From positions 80,807 to 144,806 of the forward strand of contig JAJYXQ010000023.1 of the NCBI GenBank assembly GCA_021796385.1: a stretch of DNA of 64,000 nt. The letters run 5' to 3'. Under the pieces are notes generated by a model. That model did no database searches. It worked only from the letters and a program-made list of their open reading frames with translations, and was not told where the DNA came from. This DNA comes from Thermoplasmata archaeon (GTDB lineage Archaea > Thermoplasmatota > Thermoplasmata > Lutacidiplasmatales > UBA184). The position numbers were made by a program, and so were the translations under genes. Shown here in pieces: positions 33,701 to 41,531 of this stretch. Each line of letters starts with the position of its first letter. Positions within the stretch are counted from its first letter, which is position 1.

Positions 33701-34359
33701 GACTGGACGAGGCGGGCCGGGGCAGCGTCTTCGGCCCGCTCGTCGTCGGGGCCTTCGCGATCCGGGGGACCCCGCGGGGCACGCACCGCCGTCTTGTGGC
33801 GGCCGGGGCCCGAGACTCGAAGACCCTCACCCCGAAGCGGCGGACGGAGGTCCTCCGGCGTCTGCGTACCTTGGGGGAGACGGCCTACGCCGCGGCGGAG
33901 CCGGCCCTCATCGATCGCTACGTCCGGGACGGCCGGCTCAACGAACTCGAGCTCGTCCTCATGACCTCCCTCGTGGTACGGCTGCGTCCCGAGGTCGTCG
34001 TGGTGGACGCGTGCGACCCCGACGCGGAGCGGTTCGGGCGGAACCTGGCCGATCGCTCGGCCCGGGCCGGTTGCCCGGTCGAGGTCCATGCCCACCACAA
34101 GGCGGACCGGGACTTTCCCGTGGTGGGAGCTTCCAGCATCGTGGCCAAGGTCGAACGGGACCGGGCGATCGCTCGCATCGCCCGCCGGGCGGGAAGGGAC
34201 CTCGGCAGCGGGTATCCCTCAGACCGGGTGACCCGGGAGTGCCTGCGGGAGATCCTGAAGGTGCGCCCGCTGCCGCCCTATGTGCGAAGGTCGTGGGCGA
34301 CAGTGGATATCCTTATGAGAGAGCGTTCCCTCCGTCCCCTCGAATCGTTCGGACCATGA
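33673..34359 (+). CDS. rnhB: Ribonuclease HII
   Basis: 228 residues starting at a GTG inside the ribonucleotide reductase tail. The catalytic carboxylates are in DEAGRG (Asp-Glu at the start), DSKTLTPKRR and VVVDACD, and the HKADRDFPVVGASSIVAKVERDRAI motif is the classic RNase HII/HIII block. It removes ribonucleotides from DNA and RNA primers. Overlap with nrdJ upstream (28 nt) and a downstream SCP2-like gene (ATGA, 34356-34359) indicates a three-gene operon linking dNTP synthesis and ribonucleotide removal. Confidence 0.93.
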   Translation: MRDDQRLLVGLDEAGRGSVFGPLVVGAFAIRGTPRGTHRRLVAAGARDSKTLTPKRRTEVLRRLRTLGETAYAAAEPALIDRYVRDGRLNELELVLMTSLVVRLRPEVVVVDACDPDAERFGRNLADRSARAGCPVEVHAHHKADRDFPVVGASSIVAKVERDRAIARIARRAGRDLGSGYPSDRVTRECLREILKVRPLPPYVRRSWATVDILMRERSLRPLESFGP

Positions 34360-34688
34360 TCGAAGAGGACCTAGTCTCCCTGGTGGACCGGTTCAACCGT
34401 CACGCTCAGAAGAACCCGGCCGTCCACAACGAGGTCAAGGACCTCGTCCGCAGCATCCAGGTCAAGTTCACGGACGGGGAATGCTACCACATCGAGCTCA
34501 AGGACGGGATGCTCTCCCTCCCCGGCGGTGCGAACGGGGCCAAACCCGAGATCACGATCACCACGGACACGAAGACCTTCGAAGGGCTCGTCCGCAAGGA
34601 GATCGGCCCCATGAAGGCGCTCGTGACGCGCAAGCTCGTCATCGATGCGAGCCTGGAGGACAAGATCCTCCTGCGTCGCCTGTTCTAG
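34356..34688 (+). CDS. SCP2 sterol-binding-domain protein
   Basis: 110 residues. The pattern of hydrophobic strands (SIQVKFTDGECYHIELKDGMLSL, KPEITITTDTKTFEGLVRKEIGPMKALVTRKLVI) with the D-x-x-x-F/L-x-x-L and G-K-L-x-I/V-like features is that of a stand-alone SCP2 lipid-carrier domain. Archaeal SCP2-like proteins have been linked to isoprenoid lipid or CoA-ester handling; function here is unknown. Its start overlaps the RNase HII stop (ATGA). Confidence 0.8.
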   Translation: MIEEDLVSLVDRFNRHAQKNPAVHNEVKDLVRSIQVKFTDGECYHIELKDGMLSLPGGANGAKPEITITTDTKTFEGLVRKEIGPMKALVTRKLVIDASLEDKILLRRLF

Positions 34689-34718
34689 CGGGCCCCGGGT
34701 CGGCCCCTCCCCGGTCGC

Positions 34719-36179
34719 TCACGTAAGCGTTCCCGGGGTGCTCAAGAGGCCGATGCTATCGGGCGGCAGGATCCAGCTCCCGTTCGCCGAGGCGAACGTC
34801 CCCGTGGTGGGGCCGGACGCGGCCCCGCCCCAGAAGGTGAGGGTGGTCGACCCGGAGAGCGGGAACCCCGAGCCCCCTAGGGTGAGCTCGACCGCGCTCG
34901 TGAGGTTCAGGTTGGCGACCATCAGTACGGCCTCGGGGTTCGCCCCGAAGCTCTGCGTGGCGACCGCATAGGCATACGGAAGCGCCGGTTGGAGCGCGAC
35001 CGGGTGGACCGCGGGTCCGAGCGAGGGGAGGAAGTACTGGAAGAACGCATAGGTGGGGCGGGGATTCCCCGTGGTGGTGAACAGGGAGCCGGCGTATCCC
35101 CCCTGCAACACCCACAGGTCGAGCGAGGTGATGTTGAGGGTGAGCCCCTGCATGACCTCGGCGGCGAGGTACGGCACCAGGGCGTAGGTGGACATGAACC
35201 CGTCCAGAGCCGTACCCGTGGCGGCATTGAACTCGTCCACGAGGAGGGAGATGTTGCAGGTGGCGCACGCGGACCGGATCGCCTTGAGCGCCTTCGGCAC
35301 GACGGAAGGCAGGGCCTGGGTCGATCCGAGGGAGCCGTAGATCTCGGCGGTCCCTTCCCCGGCGTACCCGGCCCCCGCCGGATAGACGTGGATGGCGATG
35401 GCCGACAGGTTGGCCCCGTTCGCGTCCACGGTCTGCTGGATCCAGACGTCCTCGCTCACGCTGTTGCTGCCGGCCCCGCCCAGGCCGATGATACGGATCG
35501 TGGGGTCCACGGCCCGCATCGCGGCGATGTAGGCGTGGACCACGCCGGCGTACTGGGACGGGGAGACCGCCAGTTGCTGCGAGGAGGTCCAGTCGTTCCA
35601 AGGGATCCCGAAGTGCGTCCAGAGGCCGGGCTCGTTGCCGATCTCCCAGTAGGTGGGATGGAACCCCAGACCTTCCTCCACGTAGCTCACGAGCGTGGCG
35701 GCATACGTGGCGTTGTCGATCTCGGCAGGCACAGTGAAAATGGCCTGGCAGTGGATCGACCCGCACCACTGGACGAACTGGGCCGTGCTCCAAGGGGCGG
35801 GCGCACCTACCCCGTTCGTATAGATCGTCCCCTGGCCGTTGTCGCCCATCATGTCGTACCGCTCGGAGAGGTCCCCGCCGGGCCATCGGAACATGTGAAG
35901 TTCGGGCAGGGCGGCCTTGTTAAGGAGGGTCGGGCCACCGTACACGTCGGCCCGCACGTTCACCCCGAGGAGCGGGGGGGTCTCGTTCGTGGCGTTGGAG
36001 GAGACGTTGACGAGCGTCTCGACGGTGACGGGAGGGCCGCCCGTGCCACTGTTGCCGGTGCCCGGAGGCAGAGCGAAGTAGACCCCCGAGAGGAAGAGGA
36101 ATCCCAGGAAGAGGGAGAGCAGGAGGAGCGAAAGACTATGCTTTCGGGGAGGGGCTGCGTGGGGGAGGGGAGCGCTCAT
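34719..36179 (-). CDS. Membrane-anchored clan GH-A glycoside hydrolase
   Basis: 486 residues. An N-terminal membrane helix (SLSLLLLSLFLGFLFLSGVYF) anchors a catalytic domain outside the cell. The general acid is in the Asn-Glu motif YWEIGNEPG (Glu183) and the nucleophile in SLLVDEFNAA (Glu316), about 130 residues apart, as in GH-A enzymes such as arabinofuranosidases, beta-glucuronidases and xylosidases (GH39/GH51/GH79). Cys pairs (WCGSIHC and ACATC) suggest disulfides. The last ~100 residues form a beta-sandwich. It overlaps the fibronectin-III gene upstream by 44 nt and is near a polysaccharide synthase, so it may trim or shape a surface glycan. Confidence 0.8.
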   Translation of the reverse strand: MSAPLPHAAPPRKHSLSLLLLSLFLGFLFLSGVYFALPPGTGNSGTGGPPVTVETLVNVSSNATNETPPLLGVNVRADVYGGPTLLNKAALPELHMFRWPGGDLSERYDMMGDNGQGTIYTNGVGAPAPWSTAQFVQWCGSIHCQAIFTVPAEIDNATYAATLVSYVEEGLGFHPTYWEIGNEPGLWTHFGIPWNDWTSSQQLAVSPSQYAGVVHAYIAAMRAVDPTIRIIGLGGAGSNSVSEDVWIQQTVDANGANLSAIAIHVYPAGAGYAGEGTAEIYGSLGSTQALPSVVPKALKAIRSACATCNISLLVDEFNAATGTALDGFMSTYALVPYLAAEVMQGLTLNITSLDLWVLQGGYAGSLFTTTGNPRPTYAFFQYFLPSLGPAVHPVALQPALPYAYAVATQSFGANPEAVLMVANLNLTSAVELTLGGSGFPLSGSTTLTFWGGAASGPTTGTFASANGSWILPPDSIGLLSTPGTLT

Positions 36180-37341
36180 CGTTGGGCTCCGATGCGGTCG
36201 GGGCGTGGGGGGGGGTTCCGTGCCGGCGGCGCCCCCAGTGCGTCATCAGGGCGAAGGTCCCGGTGATGATCCCGGCGAAGATCCCGAGGACCACCCAGGG
36301 TTCGGTCCAAGAGGTGGGAGCGGTCCCGGGGGAACCCGAGCCGGGGGTCGGGATCGAGATCATGGCGGCGGCGCTCTCTCCGAGGGTGTTCTGGGCCGAG
36401 ATCGATATCGTGTAGAGCGTTCCGGGGGCCACGCCCCGGATGGTGTAATTGAGCTTGCCCGAGACGACGTAGGCATCGCCCACCACTCCGTTCTCCGCCG
36501 TCCAGGAAAGGGCGTAGCCCTCGATGGGCAATCCTCCAGAAAGGTCCGGAGCGGCCCAGGTCACGAGGATCGAGCCGTCGGTAGAATTGAACGAGGCCGT
36601 GAGGTTCCCCGGGGCATTGGGAAGGCCGACGGGAGTGGCGAGGACCCGGGGCGATGTGGCCCCCCAGCCGACCGCGTTCCAGGCCTGCACCGTGATCGTG
36701 TAGTGCCGCCCGTCCGTGAGGCCTCCTACGAAGGCGGGGGAGGTCACATTCGGATAGAGAAGCGGAGCTCCCCCGTCCGGGGTCAGGTTGAGGAGGTAGC
36801 CGAGCACGGGATAGAGCAAGGGAAGCGCGGGCGGGGACCATCTCACCGAGACATCCGTGTCCCCCGCCGAGACGGTGACGTTGGCCGGGGCCCCCGGGGT
36901 GTCCCCCGTGCTCACGGTGTACGGACTGGAGAAGGGACCTTCTCCTTGGGTGTTCCAGGCCGCCACCTGGAACGTATAGCTCGTGTTGCGCGCAAGCGAG
37001 CCCACGACCGTCGAGGTGACGTTCCCCACCCGGCGGGAGCCGTTGGTCGTCCCGGCGGGGGACCAAGTGACGGTGAATCCCGTGATGGGAGAGCCGCCCG
37101 AATAGGCGGGAGACGACCAGTACAGGGCGATGCTCGTCGGATGGGGGTTCCCCGAAAGGATGTTCGGGGAGCTCGGTACCGAGCTCAACCGAGGAAAGAT
37201 GCGGAGGGACGAAGGGAGGGCCCCGGGAGGGGCCACGCCGGCCGCCGGAGCGGAAGAGGCCAACAGGAAGAGGACCACGCACACCGTCCATGGGGCCGAG
37301 GAGCGCAGGAGATTCCTTGGGAGGCGGAACACCCTCGTCAC
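36136..37341 (-). CDS. Fibronectin type III repeat surface protein
   Basis: 401 residues. The signal segment (SAPWTVCVVLFLLASSAPAAG) is followed by three fibronectin-III domains (residues ~60-145, 150-240 and 245-335), each with the W...P...G..I..Y/F..x and Y...V.AWN..G pattern (e.g. YTFQVAAWNTQGEG, YTITVQAWNAVGWG, YTISISAQNTLGES). A C-terminal membrane helix (VVLGIFAGIITGTFALM) leads to a short charged tail. A TATA-like CTTATGG (37370-37376) is about 30 nt before the start. The overlap with the downstream glycoside hydrolase means the two are produced together, probably as a surface glycan-binding and -cleaving pair. Confidence 0.85.
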   Translation of the reverse strand: MTRVFRLPRNLLRSSAPWTVCVVLFLLASSAPAAGVAPPGALPSSLRIFPRLSSVPSSPNILSGNPHPTSIALYWSSPAYSGGSPITGFTVTWSPAGTTNGSRRVGNVTSTVVGSLARNTSYTFQVAAWNTQGEGPFSSPYTVSTGDTPGAPANVTVSAGDTDVSVRWSPPALPLLYPVLGYLLNLTPDGGAPLLYPNVTSPAFVGGLTDGRHYTITVQAWNAVGWGATSPRVLATPVGLPNAPGNLTASFNSTDGSILVTWAAPDLSGGLPIEGYALSWTAENGVVGDAYVVSGKLNYTIRGVAPGTLYTISISAQNTLGESAAAMISIPTPGSGSPGTAPTSWTEPWVVLGIFAGIITGTFALMTHWGRRRHGTPPHAPTASEPNDERSPPPRSPSPKA

Positions 37342-37402
37342 AGGGATGGAGGAGAGGGGCGAAGCCCTCCATAAGCCTTTCGTCCGACCGATCCCCCATG
37401 CG

Positions 37403-39442
37403 CTACTCCGAGAACTCCGGGAAGGCCCCGGGGAAGATGGTCCCCCACGCTTCGACGCTGAAGTACTGCTTGATCGCCGAGGTGACCGGCCAGGTCACGA
37501 TCCAGGGGATGTAGCTCCAGTATCGTTCCTTGGCGAGATAGTACGTCATCGCGATGCTCTTCGGGAGCATGATGAGGCCGAGTACCAGGAGGGCGGTCTC
37601 TAGGGTCAGCAGATGGAAGAAGACGGCCACGAGGAACGTATAGACAAAGCCGAGGTAGCGGAGCCCCCCCCGGGCATAGAGAACGAACCAGTAGAGCATG
37701 GCGAGCCCCCCCCATTCCGGGGCCCCGGAGATGAGGGCGTCGTAATGACGCGCGTGCGAGAAGAACCCCCCCCGGTTCCAGCGTACCCGTTGCTTGTAGA
37801 GCGCCCGGTACGTGGCTGGCACGTCCTCGAAGGCCCGCGAAGTGGGTTCGTAGCGCAGAATGTATCCGGCCCGCTGGAACCTGAGCGTGATCTCGCAGTC
37901 CTCGCCGTTCCACGGGACCCACCCCCCCAGGCGCAAGAGGTCCGCCCGGCGGAAGCCGGAGAATCCGCCGGCCACCACTTGGATGGTCCGCGTGCCCATG
38001 AGGGAACGGAAGAGGAACATGTGTCGCCAGACGATCTCGAGCATCCGCATCTTGCGGATCCACCCGGTCCGCTGGTAGGGCAGGATCATCCCCTGGACCC
38101 CGCCGACGCGCGGGTCCGCAAGGTGCCCGATCATGGAGGCGAACCCTCTCCCCGGGTGGATGAACGTGTCGGCATCGACGCGGATGACGATCTCGCCCGT
38201 CGCCTCCTTGAGGGCGCCGTTGAGGGCGCTCGCTTTGCCGCCGTGAGGAAGGTCGATGCAGCGGCCCCGGGCATAGCGCAGGCGCCGCATTTCGGCGTGG
38301 GCGATCTCGGAGGTCCGGTCCTCGGACCCATCGTTCCCGACCAGGATCTCGGTCCGACCCGGATAGAAACGGGCGGCGGCATCCGCCGCACGGATGCAGA
38401 GGTGGATCCCCGCCTGCTCGTTGTACGCCGGGATGAGGATCGAGACGTCGGGGTGGTACGAGGAGAGCGGGGCCGGCGGATGACGGCGCAGGTCGAGCGC
38501 GTAGATGGCCCGTCCTTCCAGCGCCCAGACCGTGTACGTGAGCAACGGCAGAAGGATGATCGCGCGGAACTGCACTTCGATGAGGGTGCCCCGTCCGATC
38601 CCGAGACGGTCCCACATGAGATAGAGCGCCCCGAGCGATAGGAGCAGGCTCGAGACCAGGCTGAAGAGGAACGTGAGGAAGGCGACCGGGGCCCGCTGCG
38701 GCTGATGAGGCATGTGGAGCGGCGGCGGCTTCATCAGGGTGGAAAAGAGCAGCAACGAGAAGAAGATCCCGCCGAGGAAAGCGCGCAGGATGATGCTGAC
38801 CGACTCGAGGAACGTCGAGGGGACGGTGAAGAGGAAGGCATCCGAGATCATGGCGGCGAAAACGTAGCTCAGGGTCACGACACCGGCGGAGATCCGTTGG
38901 GTCACGGTGAACCGGCCCCGGGCCCAGACGATCCCGCTCGCCACCAGGTAGGCGAGGATGAACGCAAAGAAGATCATGAAGGTGAAGTCGGCGGCGAGAT
39001 GGTCCACGGTGGGCACCTGCGTCCAGCCGGGCCAAGGGTGGGGCCAGAAGAGGACCCGGCCCATCGACCCTACCCCGAGGTCGTAACCGAAGAAGAAATA
39101 CTTCGCGAACAGGGCGATGGGGATGAGGATCACGACGAACGCGATCCCGAGGCGCAGGCCGAACCCCTTGGAATAGGCCGGCGGACGCACGGAGACGACA
39201 CCCGAGTGGAGCGCGGAGGTCGCTTCCGTGGCTGCGGGATCGAGCGGGGTCACGACCGCTCCCTTGCGCGCGAGCGTCCGCAGGTGGTCGAGCCAGAGGT
39301 AGATGCCCATCCCACAAAGGATGGCGAGCGGAACGATGCCGATGGGGATGGGGAGCTGCCCGGCTCCCGAGACGATGGACCCGAGGATGCCGAAGGACAT
39401 GCGTTGCTTTGGCGTACCTCCCTTCCGGGAATGTGAACTCAT
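37403..39442 (-). CDS. Processive family-2 glycosyltransferase (cellulose/hyaluronan synthase-like)
   Basis: 679 residues from ATG 39442; ATG 39400 (665 aa, with an SD-like GGGAGGT upstream) is an equally plausible start. Multiple membrane helices precede and follow a cytoplasmic GT-A domain with the processive-synthase signature D, D, D, QxxRW: DGSEDRT, VDADTF, EDCEI and KQRVRW. Chain synthesis coupled to export across the membrane is expected. No BcsB partner is seen. With the neighbouring glycosidase and fibronectin-III protein it suggests an exopolysaccharide or pseudomurein-free surface glycan locus. Confidence 0.88.
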   Translation of the reverse strand: MSSHSRKGGTPKQRMSFGILGSIVSGAGQLPIPIGIVPLAILCGMGIYLWLDHLRTLARKGAVVTPLDPAATEATSALHSGVVSVRPPAYSKGFGLRLGIAFVVILIPIALFAKYFFFGYDLGVGSMGRVLFWPHPWPGWTQVPTVDHLAADFTFMIFFAFILAYLVASGIVWARGRFTVTQRISAGVVTLSYVFAAMISDAFLFTVPSTFLESVSIILRAFLGGIFFSLLLFSTLMKPPPLHMPHQPQRAPVAFLTFLFSLVSSLLLSLGALYLMWDRLGIGRGTLIEVQFRAIILLPLLTYTVWALEGRAIYALDLRRHPPAPLSSYHPDVSILIPAYNEQAGIHLCIRAADAAARFYPGRTEILVGNDGSEDRTSEIAHAEMRRLRYARGRCIDLPHGGKASALNGALKEATGEIVIRVDADTFIHPGRGFASMIGHLADPRVGGVQGMILPYQRTGWIRKMRMLEIVWRHMFLFRSLMGTRTIQVVAGGFSGFRRADLLRLGGWVPWNGEDCEITLRFQRAGYILRYEPTSRAFEDVPATYRALYKQRVRWNRGGFFSHARHYDALISGAPEWGGLAMLYWFVLYARGGLRYLGFVYTFLVAVFFHLLTLETALLVLGLIMLPKSIAMTYYLAKERYWSYIPWIVTWPVTSAIKQYFSVEAWGTIFPGAFPEFSE

Positions 39443-39525
39443 ACGGGGAGCGTTCTTAAGCGCGGCCCCGGACGTAGTGGGGTCAGCGACGCCCAACTGA
39501 TAGGTGAGGAAGACCTTCCGTTCTC

Positions 39526-40488
39526 ATGGCGGAGGACCGCGTGATCGACTGGCTGCTCGAGGCAAGCCAGCCCTCGGTCCGCTACTTCACCCTCGCGGAC
39601 ATCCTGGGGCGAGCGGGCGACGACCCGGCGGTGCGCGAGGCGCACGCACGGATACCCCGGACCGGATGGGCGGGCGAGATCCTCGCTTCCCAAGGACGAG
39701 AGGGGTATTGGGAGGCCCACCCTCCGAGATCGGTCCGGGAGTGGGTCAACTTCCTGCGCTTCCCCCCGTACCGCTCCTCCATCTGGCGGGGGATCGTCCT
39801 ATCCGACCTTGGACTCACCGCTTCGGACCCGCGGATCCGAAGGTTCGTCGACCGGGTCTTCGAGTACCTGCTCCCGCTGAACTCATTTTGCAATATTTAC
39901 ACCGAGGAGGTGTGCATCGTCGGGAACGTCGCTCGCATGCTGAACGGTTTCGGGTACGGTGACGACCGGCGGGTCCGAAAGCTCTACGATTGGATGATCG
40001 AGGACCAGCGGGAGGATGGGGGGTGGAACTGCGCCGCTGGGCGTCCCGGGACCCTCGACTGCTGGGAGGCGCTCTCGGCCTTCGCTGCCGTCCCGAAGAA
40101 GAGGCGGAGCGGGGCGATGCAACGCGCGGTCGACCGGGGGGCCGAGTTCTATCTCGAACGGAAGCTCTTCGAGGAGGGGCGGCGCTACGCCCCGTGGTTC
40201 CGGTTCCATTACCCGAGGCACTATTTCTACGACGTCCTGGCCGGGCTCGACGTCCTCACCGAACTTGGCTACGGGGGAGACCGACGCCTCGACCCCGCGC
40301 TCAAGGTGCTCCGAGACAAACGGAGGGGGGACGGGACCTGGACCCTCGACCGGGTCCATCCGGATGAGGTGCCGGAAGGGACCGCCCGTGGCCGACGGCC
40401 CTTCACATTGGAACGGCCTGGAGAACCGAGCAAGTGGATCACGCTCACGGCCCTGCGCGTGCTCAAGCGAGTGGAACGGGCCCGGTAG
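39526..40488 (+). CDS. Alpha/alpha-toroid (prenyltransferase/squalene-cyclase-like) protein
   Basis: 320 residues, all helical with repeats of the terpenoid-cyclase toroid type: EDQREDGGWNCAAG is a QW-like repeat, and further helices (YFTLADIL, WEALSAFAAV, HYFYDVLAGLDVLTELGYG, TWTLDRV) repeat at about 50-residue spacing. Catalytic cyclase motifs (DxDD, DCTAE) and the protein prenyltransferase zinc ligands are absent. Similar stand-alone toroids occur in archaea with unknown function. A TATA-like aactgatag (39496-39504) lies about 26 nt before the ATG. Confidence 0.75.
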   Translation: MAEDRVIDWLLEASQPSVRYFTLADILGRAGDDPAVREAHARIPRTGWAGEILASQGREGYWEAHPPRSVREWVNFLRFPPYRSSIWRGIVLSDLGLTASDPRIRRFVDRVFEYLLPLNSFCNIYTEEVCIVGNVARMLNGFGYGDDRRVRKLYDWMIEDQREDGGWNCAAGRPGTLDCWEALSAFAAVPKKRRSGAMQRAVDRGAEFYLERKLFEEGRRYAPWFRFHYPRHYFYDVLAGLDVLTELGYGGDRRLDPALKVLRDKRRGDGTWTLDRVHPDEVPEGTARGRRPFTLERPGEPSKWITLTALRVLKRVERAR

Positions 40489-40534
40489 GGGGCCGTCCGC
40501 TTGGGTCGATCCTCGCTCGCCGGGGATCGCCCCT

Positions 40535-41443
40535 TCAATAGCCGGGGTACGCCGGCGGGGGGGCCACCGGGGGTGCGGTCAATTGGGCATGAGCCGGGTC
40601 GAAGGGTTCCATTGCGCGGAAATATCCGCGCAACCGGATCGCTCCAACCAGGAGAAGAACGAAGCTCAGTATGGCGAGGAAGAAGCCGAAGGAGGGACCC
40701 CAGGTCATCGTGCCGGAGACCGAGCCGCCCGAGGAACTGTTCAGAGTATAGTCACAGGCGCCGCCCCACCCGGAAGTGGACGATCCGGGTGCGCAGAGTT
40801 GGTTTGCAAGGAAACCTCCTACGATCCCATCGAAGATGAGGAAGAGAATGATGGAGACGAGGAGCAGCACGAGGGAAAGCCGGGTGAGCGCGTAGGGCCT
40901 TCGCACCTTTTTCCGAACGACCGGGCCCGAGTCGTTGGATGCCTTGAATCCCAGAGCGCCCGCAACGAGGCCCAGGATGAGCGAAAGAACGAGGAGGAGC
41001 GCGGGGATGAAAAAGAGAATGCCGGTCCCCGGAGATACGGCCATGTAGAGGGCACATTGACCCGTGCTGACGCTGATGCCGGAGTTCGCCCCCGAGCCGC
41101 TCACACATATCTCGAAGGCATCCAGATCGGCTTCCATCACGAGGGATCCGTTGTTCGAGCTGGAGCCGCTAAGGTCGAAGGAGTACCATGGTAGGATGAG
41201 GGCGGCGACGAGGAGGGCCGCCCCGACGAGCACCACGATGGCCGGGGTCAAGGCGTTCTTCCGCTCGACGGCCGACGGTCCGACGGGAACGCTCCCCATG
41301 GCGGGGCCCCCGCTCCACTCGGGAGAGGGGGAAGGGTATCCGCCGTCCGGGGGGGGGGCCCAACCGTACTGGGGCTCGGGGGAGGGCCACGTCGGGGGCG
41401 GGGGAACATCGGGCGGCGGGGGGTAGGGTGGCGCACTGGCCAT
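40535..41443 (-). CDS. Membrane protein with Pro-rich N-terminus (DUF-like), unknown function
   Basis: 302 residues. The first ~50 residues are rich in proline and glycine (YPPPPDVPPPPTW...), followed by four membrane helices: LTPAIVVLVGAALLVAALILPW, GILFFIPALLLVLSLILGLVAG, LTRLSLVLLLVSIILFLIFDG and GFFLAILSFVLLLVGAIRL. The two outside loops contain cysteines and low-complexity Ser/Gly/Asn (SGSSSNNGS, SSGGSVSG). A TATA-like TGTTATGTG (41466-41474) places transcription at the ATG; the palindrome 41448-41463 lies between. No function is recognised. Confidence 0.75.
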   Translation of the reverse strand: MASAPPYPPPPDVPPPPTWPSPEPQYGWAPPPDGGYPSPSPEWSGGPAMGSVPVGPSAVERKNALTPAIVVLVGAALLVAALILPWYSFDLSGSSSNNGSLVMEADLDAFEICVSGSGANSGISVSTGQCALYMAVSPGTGILFFIPALLLVLSLILGLVAGALGFKASNDSGPVVRKKVRRPYALTRLSLVLLLVSIILFLIFDGIVGGFLANQLCAPGSSTSGWGGACDYTLNSSSGGSVSGTMTWGPSFGFFLAILSFVLLLVGAIRLRGYFRAMEPFDPAHAQLTAPPVAPPPAYPGY

Positions 41444-41447
41444 TGAT

Positions 41448-41463
41448 GGGATTAGTCAATCCC
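41448..41463. promoter_or_regulatory. Palindrome GGGATT-N4-AATCCC in the divergent promoter
   Basis: Six-base arms flank AGTC, between the TATA-like element and ATG of the minus-strand membrane gene. It lies 70-85 bp from the start of the ETGL-repeat gene on the plus strand. A repressor site is possible; the binding protein is not identified. Confidence 0.4.
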
Positions 41464-41531
41464 GCACATAACACCATCTCATCCGGTAGGACTTCCTATG
41501 TTTTCATGGCGCGTTTATATGGGGAGGCCAC

